From assembly GCA_902809935.1 (NCBI GenBank), contig LR778134.1:310001-374000 (forward strand): DNA of 64,000 nucleotides, in the 5' to 3' direction. This document shows positions 43,090 to 52,443 of the stretch, one piece after another. Position numbers and translations under genes: made by a program. Position 1 is the first letter of the stretch. Each line of letters opens with the position of its first letter. Source of the stretch: Ruminococcaceae bacterium BL-4 (lineage in GTDB: Bacteria > Bacillota > Clostridia > Oscillospirales > Acutalibacteraceae). The notes beneath the pieces were generated by a model. That model was not told the origin of the DNA and searched no databases. It was given only the letters and a program-made list of their open reading frames with translations.

Positions 43090-45597
43090 ATGAATGACTT
43101 TTTCCAGTACCGAGGACTTTCCTCCGCGGAAGCTGAAAAGCGACTTAAAATTTATGGCAAGAATGAGCTTTACATTTCGCAAAAGAATTGTCCTTTTCGA
43201 AAATTTTTAAAAGTTTTAAAAGAACCGATGTTTCTTTTGCTGCTGATAACAGCAGCGCTGTACTTTTTCCTTGGAAAGCCGCAGGACGGCGGAACTATGC
43301 TGATCTTTGTAGGCGGCATGATTGCGATCGACAGTATCCAAGAATGGAAAACCGATCGTACACTTTCTGCTTTGCGTGAACTTTCAGCACCTCAAATTCC
43401 AGTTATTCGGGATAAAAAGGAGCAAAAAATTTCAAGCTGTGATTTGGTCCCCGGTGACCGAATGCTGCTTTTCGAAGGAGATAAAATTCCTGCGGATGGA
43501 CGAATTCTGGAATGTTCCGATTTTATGACGGATGAATCCACGCTTACCGGAGAAACAGAAGCGATTTCAAAAGTTCCATTTTCTCAAAATGATTTTTCCG
43601 AATTTTATTTTCGCCGAGACAGCTGCTATGCAGGGACTCTGGTAACGCGCGGAAGCGCTGCCGTTTTTGTAGAACGCACAGGGCGTTTCACGGAATATGG
43701 AAAAATCGGTGCTGCCATCTCTCAGGCACCGGAGAAGCCAACACCGCTTCAATCTCAAACTGCCAAACTAATCAAAAGCTGTGCAATTCTTACCATAGGG
43801 CTTTTTGTTCTGGTCACTCTTTTAACCTTTTGGAATCTTTCCACTTTTTCTTTACGCGAACGTCTAACGGACAGTCTGCTCTCCGGCATCACACTCTCGA
43901 TGGCAATGATTCCAGAAGAATTTCCAGTAGTGCTAACGGTGTTCCTTTCAATGGGCGCATGGCGGCTTGCCAAAAAACATGCACTGGTACGAAAGCTTTC
44001 CAGCGTAGAAACGCTGGGCGCCGTTTCGGTCTTATGCGTAGATAAAACCGGAACCCTCACAAAAAACGAAATGGAGGTAACAACACTTTGGCCAGTGAAC
44101 ATCAATCAGTCTTATCTTGCCGAAATCATGGGGCTAGGATGTGAAACGCCGCCTTATGATCCAATGGAAAAAGCGATGCTGCGTTTTTGCAGAGAACAAA
44201 ATATTTTAGTCGATTCTTCCTCCCGCGGAGAACTTCTCGCAGAATACTCTCTTACTGATGATCTCAAAATCATGGGACACGTCTGGAAGCGAAACGGCCA
44301 CATTGAAATTGCATTAAAAGGCAGTCCGGAACAAATGTTAAAGCTCTGCCAACCTTCTCAGGCATCTCTTGAAGCCGCCCACAAAAAATATGAAGCACTT
44401 TCAAAATCCGGTCTGCGGGTAATTGCAGCTGCCATTCAAATTTTAAAAGAATCGGAACCAATCCCCAAAACCATTTTAGAATGCTCCCCCCAATTTGCCG
44501 GTCTGATTGGACTTTGTGATCCACCGCGGGAATCCATCAAGCAGGATATTGAAAACTGCCGCCGCGCAGGAATCCGTGTTTTAATGATTACCGGAGACAG
44601 TCCCTTAACCGCCTGTGCAATCGCGCAAAAAGTTGGGATACAAAGTACGAATAGCGCCATCACCGGAGCCATGTTGGATCAAATGGACGAAACAGAACTT
44701 TTAAAAGTTGTCAAAACAAGTTCTGTCTTTGCCCGCACAATTCCTTCCCACAAAATGCGAATTATAGAGGCCCTTCGAAAAGATGGGGAAGTCGTTGCAA
44801 TGACCGGGGATGGAGTAAATGATGCACCGGCTCTAAAATATGCGGATATTGGTATTTCCATGGGAAAAAAGGGGAATCAAGTTTCCCGGGAAGCTTCCGA
44901 CCTAATTTTAATGGATGACCGCTTTTCTACTATCGTTGAAACAATTCACGATGGCCGCAGAATTTATGAGAACATTCGCAAAGCTGTAAGCTATATTTTT
45001 ACCATTCACATTCCAATTGCACTTTCGGCAATTTTTATGCCGGTTCTGAGGATTCTGCCTGACTCTCTCTTTTTGCTGCCCGTCCACATTATGCTCTTAG
45101 AGCTTTTGATCGATCCAACCTGTTCCTTAGTCTTAGAGCGCATGCCGGCAGAACGCAATCTTATGAAACAGTCCCCTAGAAGAAGAGAAAGCTCTCTGCT
45201 TTCCCATCATCTTCTCGGAAAAAGTTTCTTACAGGGATTTATTCTGTTTCTGGTATCGTTCGGTTCTTACGTCTTTTATTTGAATTATTTACACGAAAGT
45301 GCCTCTTTTTCCCGCTCCATTGGGCTCTGCATTCTAATGACTGCCAATTTCTTTTTGGTATTGCTTTTCTCTTTCAACCGAGGCTGGACTTTTAAAGGGA
45401 TGGGAAAGTTTCTACGGGACCGAGTCATACAGTTTTCCGCTCTCGGCACATTTCTTCTCATTTTTCTAATGCTTAATTCTCCCTTATGCACTTTTTTAAA
45501 GCTTTCTCCTCTGCCGATTTCTCAGTTTTTAATATGCGTTTTTCTCGCGGCAATTTCTGTTTTCTGGTATGAACCTATCAAACATCTTTCTCATTAA
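43090..45597 (+). CDS. P-type cation-transporting ATPase (P2-like)
   Basis: The 835-residue protein has about ten membrane helices, actuator motif TGETE, phosphorylation motif DKTGTLT, the TGD motif in MITGDSP and the hinge MTGDGVNDAPALK. The M4 ion-site motif is PEEFP and the M6 motif ELLIDPT. In Ca2+ pumps these are PEGLP and NxxTD, so calcium specificity is uncertain and another cation is possible. It uses ATP to move a cation across the membrane. Single gene with a structured leader. Confidence 0.92.
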   Translation: MNDFFQYRGLSSAEAEKRLKIYGKNELYISQKNCPFRKFLKVLKEPMFLLLLITAALYFFLGKPQDGGTMLIFVGGMIAIDSIQEWKTDRTLSALRELSAPQIPVIRDKKEQKISSCDLVPGDRMLLFEGDKIPADGRILECSDFMTDESTLTGETEAISKVPFSQNDFSEFYFRRDSCYAGTLVTRGSAAVFVERTGRFTEYGKIGAAISQAPEKPTPLQSQTAKLIKSCAILTIGLFVLVTLLTFWNLSTFSLRERLTDSLLSGITLSMAMIPEEFPVVLTVFLSMGAWRLAKKHALVRKLSSVETLGAVSVLCVDKTGTLTKNEMEVTTLWPVNINQSYLAEIMGLGCETPPYDPMEKAMLRFCREQNILVDSSSRGELLAEYSLTDDLKIMGHVWKRNGHIEIALKGSPEQMLKLCQPSQASLEAAHKKYEALSKSGLRVIAAAIQILKESEPIPKTILECSPQFAGLIGLCDPPRESIKQDIENCRRAGIRVLMITGDSPLTACAIAQKVGIQSTNSAITGAMLDQMDETELLKVVKTSSVFARTIPSHKMRIIEALRKDGEVVAMTGDGVNDAPALKYADIGISMGKKGNQVSREASDLILMDDRFSTIVETIHDGRRIYENIRKAVSYIFTIHIPIALSAIFMPVLRILPDSLFLLPVHIMLLELLIDPTCSLVLERMPAERNLMKQSPRRRESSLLSHHLLGKSFLQGFILFLVSFGSYVFYLNYLHESASFSRSIGLCILMTANFFLVLLFSFNRGWTFKGMGKFLRDRVIQFSALGTFLLIFLMLNSPLCTFLKLSPLPISQFLICVFLAAISVFWYEPIKHLSH

Positions 45598-45610
45598 ATG
45601 ATAAAAGTAT

Positions 45611-46123
45611 TTAGGATAATTCTTGCAGCGCCTTCTGATAAGCTTTCTCCGTAATAGGATCAAAACAGACCATATAAACCGTTTCAATGCCACAATCAGG
45701 CTTTAAAAATCTTAAGATCTCAGAAACTGCAATTTTCGCTGCCTCCGGGAGTGGAAAACGATAAATTCCAGTACTGATTGATGGGAAAGCAACGGTGTGG
45801 CAATGCGCTTTCTGTGCTAAATTCAGGCAATTTCGATAGCAGTTTCTCAAAAGCTGCTCTTCTCCCCTCTTTCCACCGTGGAAAACAGGTCCTGGCGTAT
45901 GAATCACATACTTTGCCGGCAAAAGATATCCGCCGGTGATTTTTGCTTCGCCTGTAGAGCAGCCACCCAGCGTCCGGCATTCTTCCAAAAGTTTTGGTCC
46001 TGCCGCACGATGAATTGCACCGTCTACTCCGCCGCCCCCCAAAAGAGTTGTATTGGCAGCATTAACGATTGCATCTACCTGCATTTTCGTAATATCCCCT
46101 AAAACGATCTGCAACTTTGACAT
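45611..46123 (-). CDS. Macro-domain protein (O-acetyl-ADP-ribose deacetylase type)
   Basis: The 170-residue single macro domain has [34 protein letters not shown] and [17 protein letters not shown], the ADP-ribose-binding loops of YmdB/MacroD2-like hydrolases. The catalytic-type Asn and Asp are present. It removes O-acetyl or ADP-ribosyl groups. No ADP-ribosyltransferase gene is nearby. The start follows AAAGGAGGAA. Confidence 0.93.
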   Translation of the reverse strand: MSKLQIVLGDITKMQVDAIVNAANTTLLGGGGVDGAIHRAAGPKLLEECRTLGGCSTGEAKITGGYLLPAKYVIHTPGPVFHGGKRGEEQLLRNCYRNCLNLAQKAHCHTVAFPSISTGIYRFPLPEAAKIAVSEILRFLKPDCGIETVYMVCFDPITEKAYQKALQELS

Positions 46124-46191
46124 AGAAATTCCTCCTTTTAAGATTTTGCTCGATCAAAATCTGCATATATTTTTCCTCATATCATACAAAA

Positions 46192-46234
46192 AAGAGCCAA
46201 TTTCTTTTGCTGCCCGCAAAAGCGATTGGCTCTT
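46192..46234. terminator. Terminator with nested hairpin
   Basis: AAGAGCCAAT pairs with ATTGGCTCTT around an inner CTTTTGC/GCAAAAG hairpin. It lies after desulfoferrodoxin (minus strand), upstream of the macro-domain gene. Confidence 0.7.
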
Positions 46235-46301
46235 TCACAATAAAAATTTCAGTTTATTATCATGCGGTCAATTTATCCTTGGCTGCATTTTTGGCTGTCA
46301 T

Positions 46302-46685
46302 TTAAGCTTCTGCTTTCCAAAGTCCATGCAGATTGCAATAAGCATAAGCGACGGTAGGCTGATCGTCTGATGTCAGTGCAAACACTGCTTTCGGCTCTTC
46401 TCCGGGGTGCAATGCCTTGTGCTGATAACCATTTTGGGTTTCCAAACAGATCCACTGAATTGAATGCTCTTGAGTCATCGGATGCGGAGTACTGCCAACT
46501 TTGACCGTAACAGTACTGCCTGAAACTTCAATGACCGGAACATGCTTCTCAACAGCTGCATCTGTCGTATTCGGAACAAGTTCCTGCATCTTTTCTCCAC
46601 AGCACACAACCGGGACTCCACTATCATGTACTTTGACAACAATATTCCCACAGTGACGACAAATATAGAACTTCAGTCTGGACAT
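46302..46685 (-). CDS. dfx: Desulfoferrodoxin (superoxide reductase)
   Basis: The 127-residue protein starts MSRLKFYICRHCGNIV with AAAGGAG upstream. The N-terminal desulforedoxin domain has CRHC and a CC pair (VVCCGEKM) for a Fe(Cys)4 centre. The C-terminal neelaredoxin domain has EKHVP, HPMTQEHSIQWI and the CNLHGLW loop for the Fe(His)4Cys centre that reduces superoxide to peroxide. It indicates an anaerobe with oxygen defence. Single gene. Confidence 0.95.
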   Translation of the reverse strand: MSRLKFYICRHCGNIVVKVHDSGVPVVCCGEKMQELVPNTTDAAVEKHVPVIEVSGSTVTVKVGSTPHPMTQEHSIQWICLETQNGYQHKALHPGEEPKAVFALTSDDQPTVAYAYCNLHGLWKAEA

Positions 46686-46921
46686 AAAAAACACTCCTTT
46701 TTCTTTCATTTTTTGTCTTCTTTTGGATTCAACCATCTGTTTTGATTCGCTTTCACCATTCGACAAATGACTAAATTCTTGCTTTCAGTATATCATATTT
46801 TTCCAGTAATCTGTTAATGATCTGTTAAAGAATTTAGTTTTATTCCAAAATATGACTAAAAATTCAATTAAAAGCATCGAATTTTTTATTTTTTAATATT
46901 TATACTAATTGGCTATTATAG
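46686..46921. other. Intergenic region upstream of desulfoferrodoxin
   Basis: AT-rich DNA that should hold the desulfoferrodoxin promoter (minus strand). I see no clear promoter pair, RNA gene or coding frame of its own. Confidence 0.3.
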
Positions 46922-46971
46922 AAAAACAGAGTGGTCAAAATACCCCATGGTATTAAAATCACTCTGTTTTT
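46922..46971. terminator. Large terminator-like hairpin
   Basis: AAAAACAGAGTG (46922-46933) pairs with CACTCTGTTTTT (46960-46971), and AATACC/GGTATT pair inside. U-runs exist on both strands. The hairpin includes the ATG at 46947 of the long plus-strand frame, which is one reason to reject that start. Confidence 0.7.
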
Positions 46972-47080
46972 TACTTCCGCATTTTCGTCTATATTACGAT
47001 TTTGATAGATTGCTTTATCAATATTTATTATTAAGCCATTTTTCTTATATCAAGATTTGTTTCTGTGCAGATCAAACAAA

Positions 47081-47240
47081 TCAACCGATTGGGTATAATG
47101 TCATCGCAATTAGTACACCAACCACACCACGAATAGCACCAGGAATTAACCCGGCTTTCAAAATAGTTTTCTGGCTGTATCCGCCAGCGCCCATAGCCAT
47201 TGGTACAACGGCAGTTGCCATCGGCGTAATCAGTGAAGAC
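47081..47240 (-). pseudogene. C-terminal remnant of a DASS/SLC13-like permease
   Basis: Minus-strand translation gives SLITPMATAVVPMAMGAGGYSQKTILKAGLIPGAIRGVVG, ending VLIAMTLYPIG and a stop. This looks like the last transmembrane segments of a divalent-anion permease. Upstream (to the right) the homology stops abruptly near 47240, where the oppositely oriented regulator begins. The rest of the gene is missing, so it is a deletion remnant. Confidence 0.6.
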
Positions 47241-48533
47241 ATTGGTGTGTTCACTACCGAGCAGTCTTTGCGATATATCATGCGCATTGATAAGGAAATG
47301 CGCACATACAGCAACATTACTTATTTGCCTTATTCTTCTCTGGAGCATTTGGAATTTTTATACGAAAAAAATGCTAACCAGTTTGATGCGCTTCTATTTA
47401 GTGGCTCCTATCCTTATGAAATCATTGTTAAAAAATACAATAATCTTCAAAAACCTTTTACCTATTTCAATATTACTGACCGCGATTATTACAAATTGAT
47501 CGCGCGTTTGGCAATACAAAAACCACAGCTGGATTTTTCGCGGGTCTATTTTGATCGACCACAAATACCTGTGGATTTTGCTTCTATTTTTAACAAGCCG
47601 GATATGCCTCTCCTTGGTACGGCGCCCATTGATTGGGATACAGTAGACGCTGTTGAGTGGTACAAGCCCCTACGCGAATATTATCGCCAAGTTTGGGACA
47701 GTGGTAAGGCTGATTTATTAGTCACCCGATTCGGCAGTATGGACGAATACTTCAATGAAAATCGTATTCGGCATGAATTTTTATATCCTTCAACCGAATC
47801 TATGATAGAAACTTTCCGCGGTCTAATCATGCAGCTCAGCGCTGTTTCTATGCACGACTCCGCAGCCTGCATCGGGCTAGTTGGCACAGCACACACCATG
47901 ACCGAGGCACAACGCACCGCATTATCTGCACAGCTACAGATTTGCAATAAGCAGCTTGGTATGCCTTTTCTTATTTATGAGCATGGAAATCATTATGAAT
48001 TGACCACAAATATTGCAGTTCTAAAAGAAATGTCTCAGCAATACACTACCTGTCCTGTTATGACATTTTTGCAAAACAATTTGGACTTTCCAGTCTGCGT
48101 AGGCTGGGGCTGTTCCAATAACGTGATCGATGCACACCGTAATGCACAGCGAGCAATAAAAGAAGCTTTTCTACTCAAAGGTTCTGCTGCTTTTATTGTC
48201 ACCGCGGATAATGTAATCATTGGGCCACTTTCCAGCGCTCGAAGAATCAGTTATACAGATTCTCCGAATCAGCATCTTTCAAATCTAAGCAAAAACCTTT
48301 CTGTTTCCCCACTTTATCTGAGCAAAATTATTTCTGTTCTCAATCAAAAGGGCAGCGATACTTTGTCTGCAGAAGAGTTAGCCTTCTTTTTAAACGTTAC
48401 TACCCGCAGTGCATCGCGCATCCTCTCAAAGTTGGAAGCCGGAGGTGCTGCGACCGTTCAGTATAATCGCCAACTTAATTTGCGGGGGCGGCCTGCTAAA
48501 ATTTATAAAATTCTTTTTCAAAAATTGACATAA
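47241..48533 (+). CDS. Transcriptional regulator with GGDEF-like and winged-HTH domains, 5' end disrupted
   Basis: About 430 residues look genuine, from IGVFTTEQSLRYIMRIDKEM onward. An N-terminal ligand-binding-like region (to about residue 250 of this part) is followed by a GGDEF/GTP-cyclohydrolase-III-like segment (VGWGCSNNVIDAHRNAQRAIKEAF). A C-terminal winged HTH ends it (LSAEELAFFLNVTTRSASRILSKLEAGG, NLRGRPAKIYKI). The frame stays open upstream to 46947, but that part lies antisense to a permease remnant and over a terminator hairpin. The native start has been lost. ATG 47280 has no ribosome site, so expression is doubtful. Confidence 0.65.
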   Translation: MGVFTTEQSLRYIMRIDKEMRTYSNITYLPYSSLEHLEFLYEKNANQFDALLFSGSYPYEIIVKKYNNLQKPFTYFNITDRDYYKLIARLAIQKPQLDFSRVYFDRPQIPVDFASIFNKPDMPLLGTAPIDWDTVDAVEWYKPLREYYRQVWDSGKADLLVTRFGSMDEYFNENRIRHEFLYPSTESMIETFRGLIMQLSAVSMHDSAACIGLVGTAHTMTEAQRTALSAQLQICNKQLGMPFLIYEHGNHYELTTNIAVLKEMSQQYTTCPVMTFLQNNLDFPVCVGWGCSNNVIDAHRNAQRAIKEAFLLKGSAAFIVTADNVIIGPLSSARRISYTDSPNQHLSNLSKNLSVSPLYLSKIISVLNQKGSDTLSAEELAFFLNVTTRSASRILSKLEAGGAATVQYNRQLNLRGRPAKIYKILFQKLT

Positions 48534-48549
48534 CAAATTACACAACAAA

Positions 48550-48581
48550 AAAGGCACTGCGGTTTTTCCCGCAGTGCCTTT
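48550..48581 (+). terminator. Terminator after the disrupted regulator
   Basis: A perfect 13-bp stem AAAGGCACTGCGG/CCGCAGTGCCTTT encloses a 6-nt loop and is followed by GCTGTTAT. Confidence 0.75.
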
Positions 48582-48647
48582 GCTGTTATATTCCGAATGA
48601 TACCCTACTTAAAAAGACATGTGTCAAATATTTTTTTGCAGTAATTT

Positions 48648-48697
48648 AAAAGCACAATATGGAACGATATAAGAACATGATTTCATATTGTGCTTTT
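48648..48697. terminator. Terminator of the bce-type operon
   Basis: A perfect 14-bp stem AAAAGCACAATATG with its complement encloses 22 nt. On the minus strand it follows the histidine kinase stop by about 35 bp. A smaller TCTCT/AGAGA hairpin at 48710-48728 precedes it. Confidence 0.65.
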
Positions 48698-48730
48698 ATT
48701 GTAGTATAAGTCTCTAACTAAGAGATTATT

Positions 48731-49744
48731 TTATACCACACAAGGAAAGATCAGTTCAATGCCGAACCCGCCACTCATTAGAAATCCATTTTTCAAGTTC
48801 ACTTCAGCAGAAAGCGCTTCGGCATATTTTTTCACCAAATAAAGACCCATTCCTGTGGCTTTTTGACGGTCAGGGTGATTTCCGGTAAACCCTTTTTCAA
48901 AAATAAACGGTGCATCTTCCAGCGGAACTCCCGCTCCATTGTCTCTCACGCAAAGATGGATTTTATGATCATCATCGTCTTGCCAGGTGGATACAAAAAC
49001 TTGTCCATCTTTTTTTGCTGCATATTTGACGGCATTACTGAGCAGCTGTGAAATCATAAAGGCAAGAACTTTTCTATCTGAAACAACTGTTGTGGGATTC
49101 CATTTTGTCACAAGGTCTATCTGTTTTTCTGCTATGAGAGATATAAATTCTCTGATTACTTCTTCGGCACACTCATCCAGTCTAAAACGGGTAAAATTGT
49201 AATCCACATGAGCCGTCTGTAAACGGGCATAGTAGAGAATCTTTTCGACATCTTCGCTGATCTGCCTCCTCGAATGCTCCATTCTGCTGTAAACATACGG
49301 ACTCATTTCGTCTTTATGGTTTCCCAGAACCAAAGTCATCAGAGACATCGGCGTTTTGATTTCATGCGTCCATGCCTCTATATACTCCTGATAATTCTGC
49401 AAATTAAGCTGTTTTTCGTTAAGATCAGCATTCTGCTTTTTAAGCCTTGCATACCCCGTTTCAATCACATGCGCCCATGAATTGTCAAGTGTAACGATAA
49501 GAGCCTGTTTTGTCGCTTCATTCGGATCATTCAGAAAACTTTCGACCGCATTAATCTCTTTTTTTTGAGTCCGACACTGCAAAAAATAGCCCACCCCAAT
49601 GATGATAGCTGTAAAAAGCAAAATAAACAGGCAGATACTTTTCATCGCATCCGGGCGAAGCAGCCATGTCATCAGGATAAAGGTCAAATCCGTTAACAGC
49701 AGCAGAATAAGCCAGTACCCAATTCTTTTTAGAAACAATTTCAT
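48731..49744 (-). CDS. bceS: BceS-type intramembrane-sensing histidine kinase
   Basis: The 337-residue kinase has two closely spaced helices (residues 10-28 and 35-54) with almost no extracytoplasmic loop, the mark of BceS-like kinases that sense through their transporter. The H box is EAWTHEIKTPMSLM; N box SNAVKYAAKK; G boxes RDNGAGVP and GMGLYLVKKYAE. It overlaps the regulator gene by 4 bp. It is expected to respond to flux through BceAB when a cell-wall-active peptide is bound. Confidence 0.93.
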   Translation of the reverse strand: MKLFLKRIGYWLILLLLTDLTFILMTWLLRPDAMKSICLFILLFTAIIIGVGYFLQCRTQKKEINAVESFLNDPNEATKQALIVTLDNSWAHVIETGYARLKKQNADLNEKQLNLQNYQEYIEAWTHEIKTPMSLMTLVLGNHKDEMSPYVYSRMEHSRRQISEDVEKILYYARLQTAHVDYNFTRFRLDECAEEVIREFISLIAEKQIDLVTKWNPTTVVSDRKVLAFMISQLLSNAVKYAAKKDGQVFVSTWQDDDDHKIHLCVRDNGAGVPLEDAPFIFEKGFTGNHPDRQKATGMGLYLVKKYAEALSAEVNLKNGFLMSGGFGIELIFPCVV

Positions 49745-50415
49745 AAATCTGAAACCTCCAACTGATAGCCCTTCCCCCGAATTGTTATGACTGCATTTTT
49801 AAGTCCTATTTTGCCAAGATCCTTACGAAGCCGCGTCATGTTGACCTGCAGAATATTTTCGTCCACAAATTCATCTGTACCCCATACAAAAAAGATTAAT
49901 TTCGTACGAGAAACGGGCTTAGGATGCTTCTCCATCAGAAGGCGAAGAATTTTGCCCTCCTTTTCCGGTAATATCAAGTATCTGTCTTTTAAGATCAGTT
50001 TATAGGTATCAGTATCAAGCGACAATTTACCGCACTGAATGACACTCTTCACTTTGCCATAGGTCTGTAAAAGTCTTCCCGCACGGGCAAGCAGCCGATC
50101 CGGATGGCATGGTTTTATCAAAAAATCGTCCGCTCCAAGGCCAAGTGCCGTCAATTCATCATTCAGCGTATCACGGGCAGTTAGAATCAGTATCGGAAAA
50201 GAGGTTCTTGCTTTCAGCCACTTGCAGAGTTCAAATCCTGATTTACCGGGCAAATTAACATCCAGCACAACAAGATCAGGATGAAGATCAAGGATCTCCT
50301 TTTGAGGAGCAGCAAAGGAAGAGATACCCGAGGCCGAGTATCCCTTCTTTTGAAAGGTCATCACAATTTCTTCGCACAAATATTCATCGTCTTCCACTAT
50401 GACAATTCTGATCAA
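49741..50415 (-). CDS. bceR: BceR-type response regulator
   Basis: The 224-residue OmpR-family regulator has DDE residues near 9-11, phospho-Asp in VVLDVNLPGKSG, Lys in LIKPCHPDRLL, and a C-terminal winged helix (ILQVNMTRLRKDLG). It lies 7 bp after bceB. It probably binds the TTACA-N5-TGTAA dyad upstream of bceA. Confidence 0.93.
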   Translation of the reverse strand: MIRIVIVEDDEYLCEEIVMTFQKKGYSASGISSFAAPQKEILDLHPDLVVLDVNLPGKSGFELCKWLKARTSFPILILTARDTLNDELTALGLGADDFLIKPCHPDRLLARAGRLLQTYGKVKSVIQCGKLSLDTDTYKLILKDRYLILPEKEGKILRLLMEKHPKPVSRTKLIFFVWGTDEFVDENILQVNMTRLRKDLGKIGLKNAVITIRGKGYQLEVSDL

Positions 50416-50421
50416 TCGGCT

Positions 50422-52443
50422 TTACCCCCGATCCGTGATTTCAAGCATTCTGATTTCCCGGCAGGCCGTCCGTTTTACAATGGATAGATAAATGATTTCC
50501 GTCATAATAAAGACAGCCAGTGTAATCGCCGCAAGCGCAGCAACGGTAGCGATTGAAGTGCCGGTTGGCAGTCGCGTAAGATTTGTAAACATGACAAAGA
50601 TCGCAACAATACTGTTGCAGACCGCAACACTGAGCATGAGTGTAAAAAACATCTGAATCTGTTTTTTTGCAGAACGGCATAAATCTTCTGCATCTGCGCC
50701 AAGGATCAGCAGGGTAATATATCTGTGTTTATTCTTCCGTTGTTGAATCAGATATTTTAAACCGACCAAAGTATTGGCAATCAGCAAAAACAGGACGCCA
50801 AGATAAATTGTCAGATAACTTGCAGCCACAGTATAAAACAGATTCCTTCCAATGCCTCCAAGATAGCTGTCATATTGAAGGCCCGTTCCCGCAAGGCAGC
50901 TGTCCATTTTTTGAATTGCCTGCATCAGTCCCAACTTATCCGTTAGGCTCTTCTTTAGGTGTATATTTTGACAAAACGGTTGTGTATCTTCGGCAAGTTC
51001 CTGATACAGCTCATCAGGAACAATCAACGCGGTATAAAGCGTAATAGAACGATTGGCGACAATGTTATCATGATATAGTTGTGGCAAAAGGCTATATTCT
51101 TCTCCATTGATCCCTATGGTCACCTTGTTTTCCAGTGCTTCATTAAGCAGATCATAAAGGTTGCCTTCTCCGGTGCCCATCGTCGAATAAAGCGCAATCT
51201 TGTTTCTGCTGAGATCGATCGGCTCTTTTCCCATGGCAGACATCATATGATTATAAGATGTTTCTGACAGAACATATTCCAGATGAAAGTTCTGCACAAG
51301 ATTGTCAGCTTTTGGAATCTTCTTTAACGCATCGATCATATGGTTCATCTCAAATTTCGTCTTCGTCATGGACAGATAAACGGGATAGGAAGTTTCTATC
51401 ATCTCGTTAATTTCTGGATTCTCTAAAACGGCAGAAATATCTGATTCTGTTCCCATGATCGAAAAATCGGTGCTTCTCGACTCTGTCGTTCTGCCGATCC
51501 CCATAGCAATTCCATAAGAGATACAGGAAAGTGCAATCAGCAGGAGTAACGATGATATCGCCAGTGACTTATGCTCAAACAGTACATTTTCCTGAACCTG
51601 ACGCTCGGTAAAGATTGCAAGCCCTGTTGCATTTTGGCTTTTGCGGCTGATTTGCTTCCCTATAAAACCGCCAAGTCCGCGGTATAGAAAAAAAGTTCCT
51701 AAAATTCCGCACGTTAAAAATATAAGAACAGAAACCACCAAAGCAGATAGATCCGTACTGCTCAGCTGGAAAATTGCGAAATAATAAGCAATCAGCAATA
51801 GTAATATTCCGAGAATAAAAAAAGTGCTGCTTTTTCTTTTCGACATTGGTGCCTGCTTTTGGGAAGCATCCGAAGTTAAAAGTTTTGCCGGTTCTGTTTT
51901 TCCTAATGGGATACAAATAATCAGCATGGAAAGAAGTTGCACCATGACAAAGCCGCAGACTGTCCATAGGATGGCATCTCCGGAAAATGAAATTCTGTGA
52001 CCGATAATGCCCAAGCCAATGAGTTTCGCTGTTACAAGGCTAATTCCCTCTGTAAGGAACAAAGCCACCGGCAGCCCAATCAGCAGGGATATCAGACTGC
52101 TCCACAGCGTTTCACACAACAGGAGAAAAAATAAGCGGCTGCGTTTCATCCCCAGCATGAGATACATGCCAAATTCACGGCGCCGGCTATCCATCTGATA
52201 CTTACAAGCAAAGTATACCAGAAAAAACACAAAAAACAACGATATCCCATACACAAGCGGAATCAGCATCATGAGCTTATGAACAGCGTCGCTCTCGATC
52301 GTGCTCAAAAAGCGCATAACATCCTGTTTATCCAATGAAAGAAGCGTATAGAAAGCAACAATGGCAATGATGAGAGAGCCGAAAAACAAGCCATTCCCCC
52401 TGCGGTTTCTAGCAGCATTGCGCCGAATCTGCTTAAAGAACAT
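50422..52443 (-). CDS. bceB: BceB-type ABC transporter permease
   Basis: The 673-residue permease has about ten membrane helices. The N-terminus (MFFKQIRRNAARNRRGNGLFF) is BceB-like, and an extracellular region of roughly 210 residues (about 315-530) lies between helices seven and eight, which in this family binds bacitracin-like peptides or their lipid-II complexes. The start overlaps the bceA stop by 11 bp. Confidence 0.93.
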   Translation of the reverse strand: MFFKQIRRNAARNRRGNGLFFGSLIIAIVAFYTLLSLDKQDVMRFLSTIESDAVHKLMMLIPLVYGISLFFVFFLVYFACKYQMDSRRREFGMYLMLGMKRSRLFFLLLCETLWSSLISLLIGLPVALFLTEGISLVTAKLIGLGIIGHRISFSGDAILWTVCGFVMVQLLSMLIICIPLGKTEPAKLLTSDASQKQAPMSKRKSSTFFILGILLLLIAYYFAIFQLSSTDLSALVVSVLIFLTCGILGTFFLYRGLGGFIGKQISRKSQNATGLAIFTERQVQENVLFEHKSLAISSLLLLIALSCISYGIAMGIGRTTESRSTDFSIMGTESDISAVLENPEINEMIETSYPVYLSMTKTKFEMNHMIDALKKIPKADNLVQNFHLEYVLSETSYNHMMSAMGKEPIDLSRNKIALYSTMGTGEGNLYDLLNEALENKVTIGINGEEYSLLPQLYHDNIVANRSITLYTALIVPDELYQELAEDTQPFCQNIHLKKSLTDKLGLMQAIQKMDSCLAGTGLQYDSYLGGIGRNLFYTVAASYLTIYLGVLFLLIANTLVGLKYLIQQRKNKHRYITLLILGADAEDLCRSAKKQIQMFFTLMLSVAVCNSIVAIFVMFTNLTRLPTGTSIATVAALAAITLAVFIMTEIIYLSIVKRTACREIRMLEITDRG

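Noticed and set aside
46947-47240. First 95 or so codons of the long plus-strand frame ending at 48533
   Set aside because: The ATG lies inside a terminator hairpin and the segment is antisense to a permease C-terminus, so it is accidental open frame.
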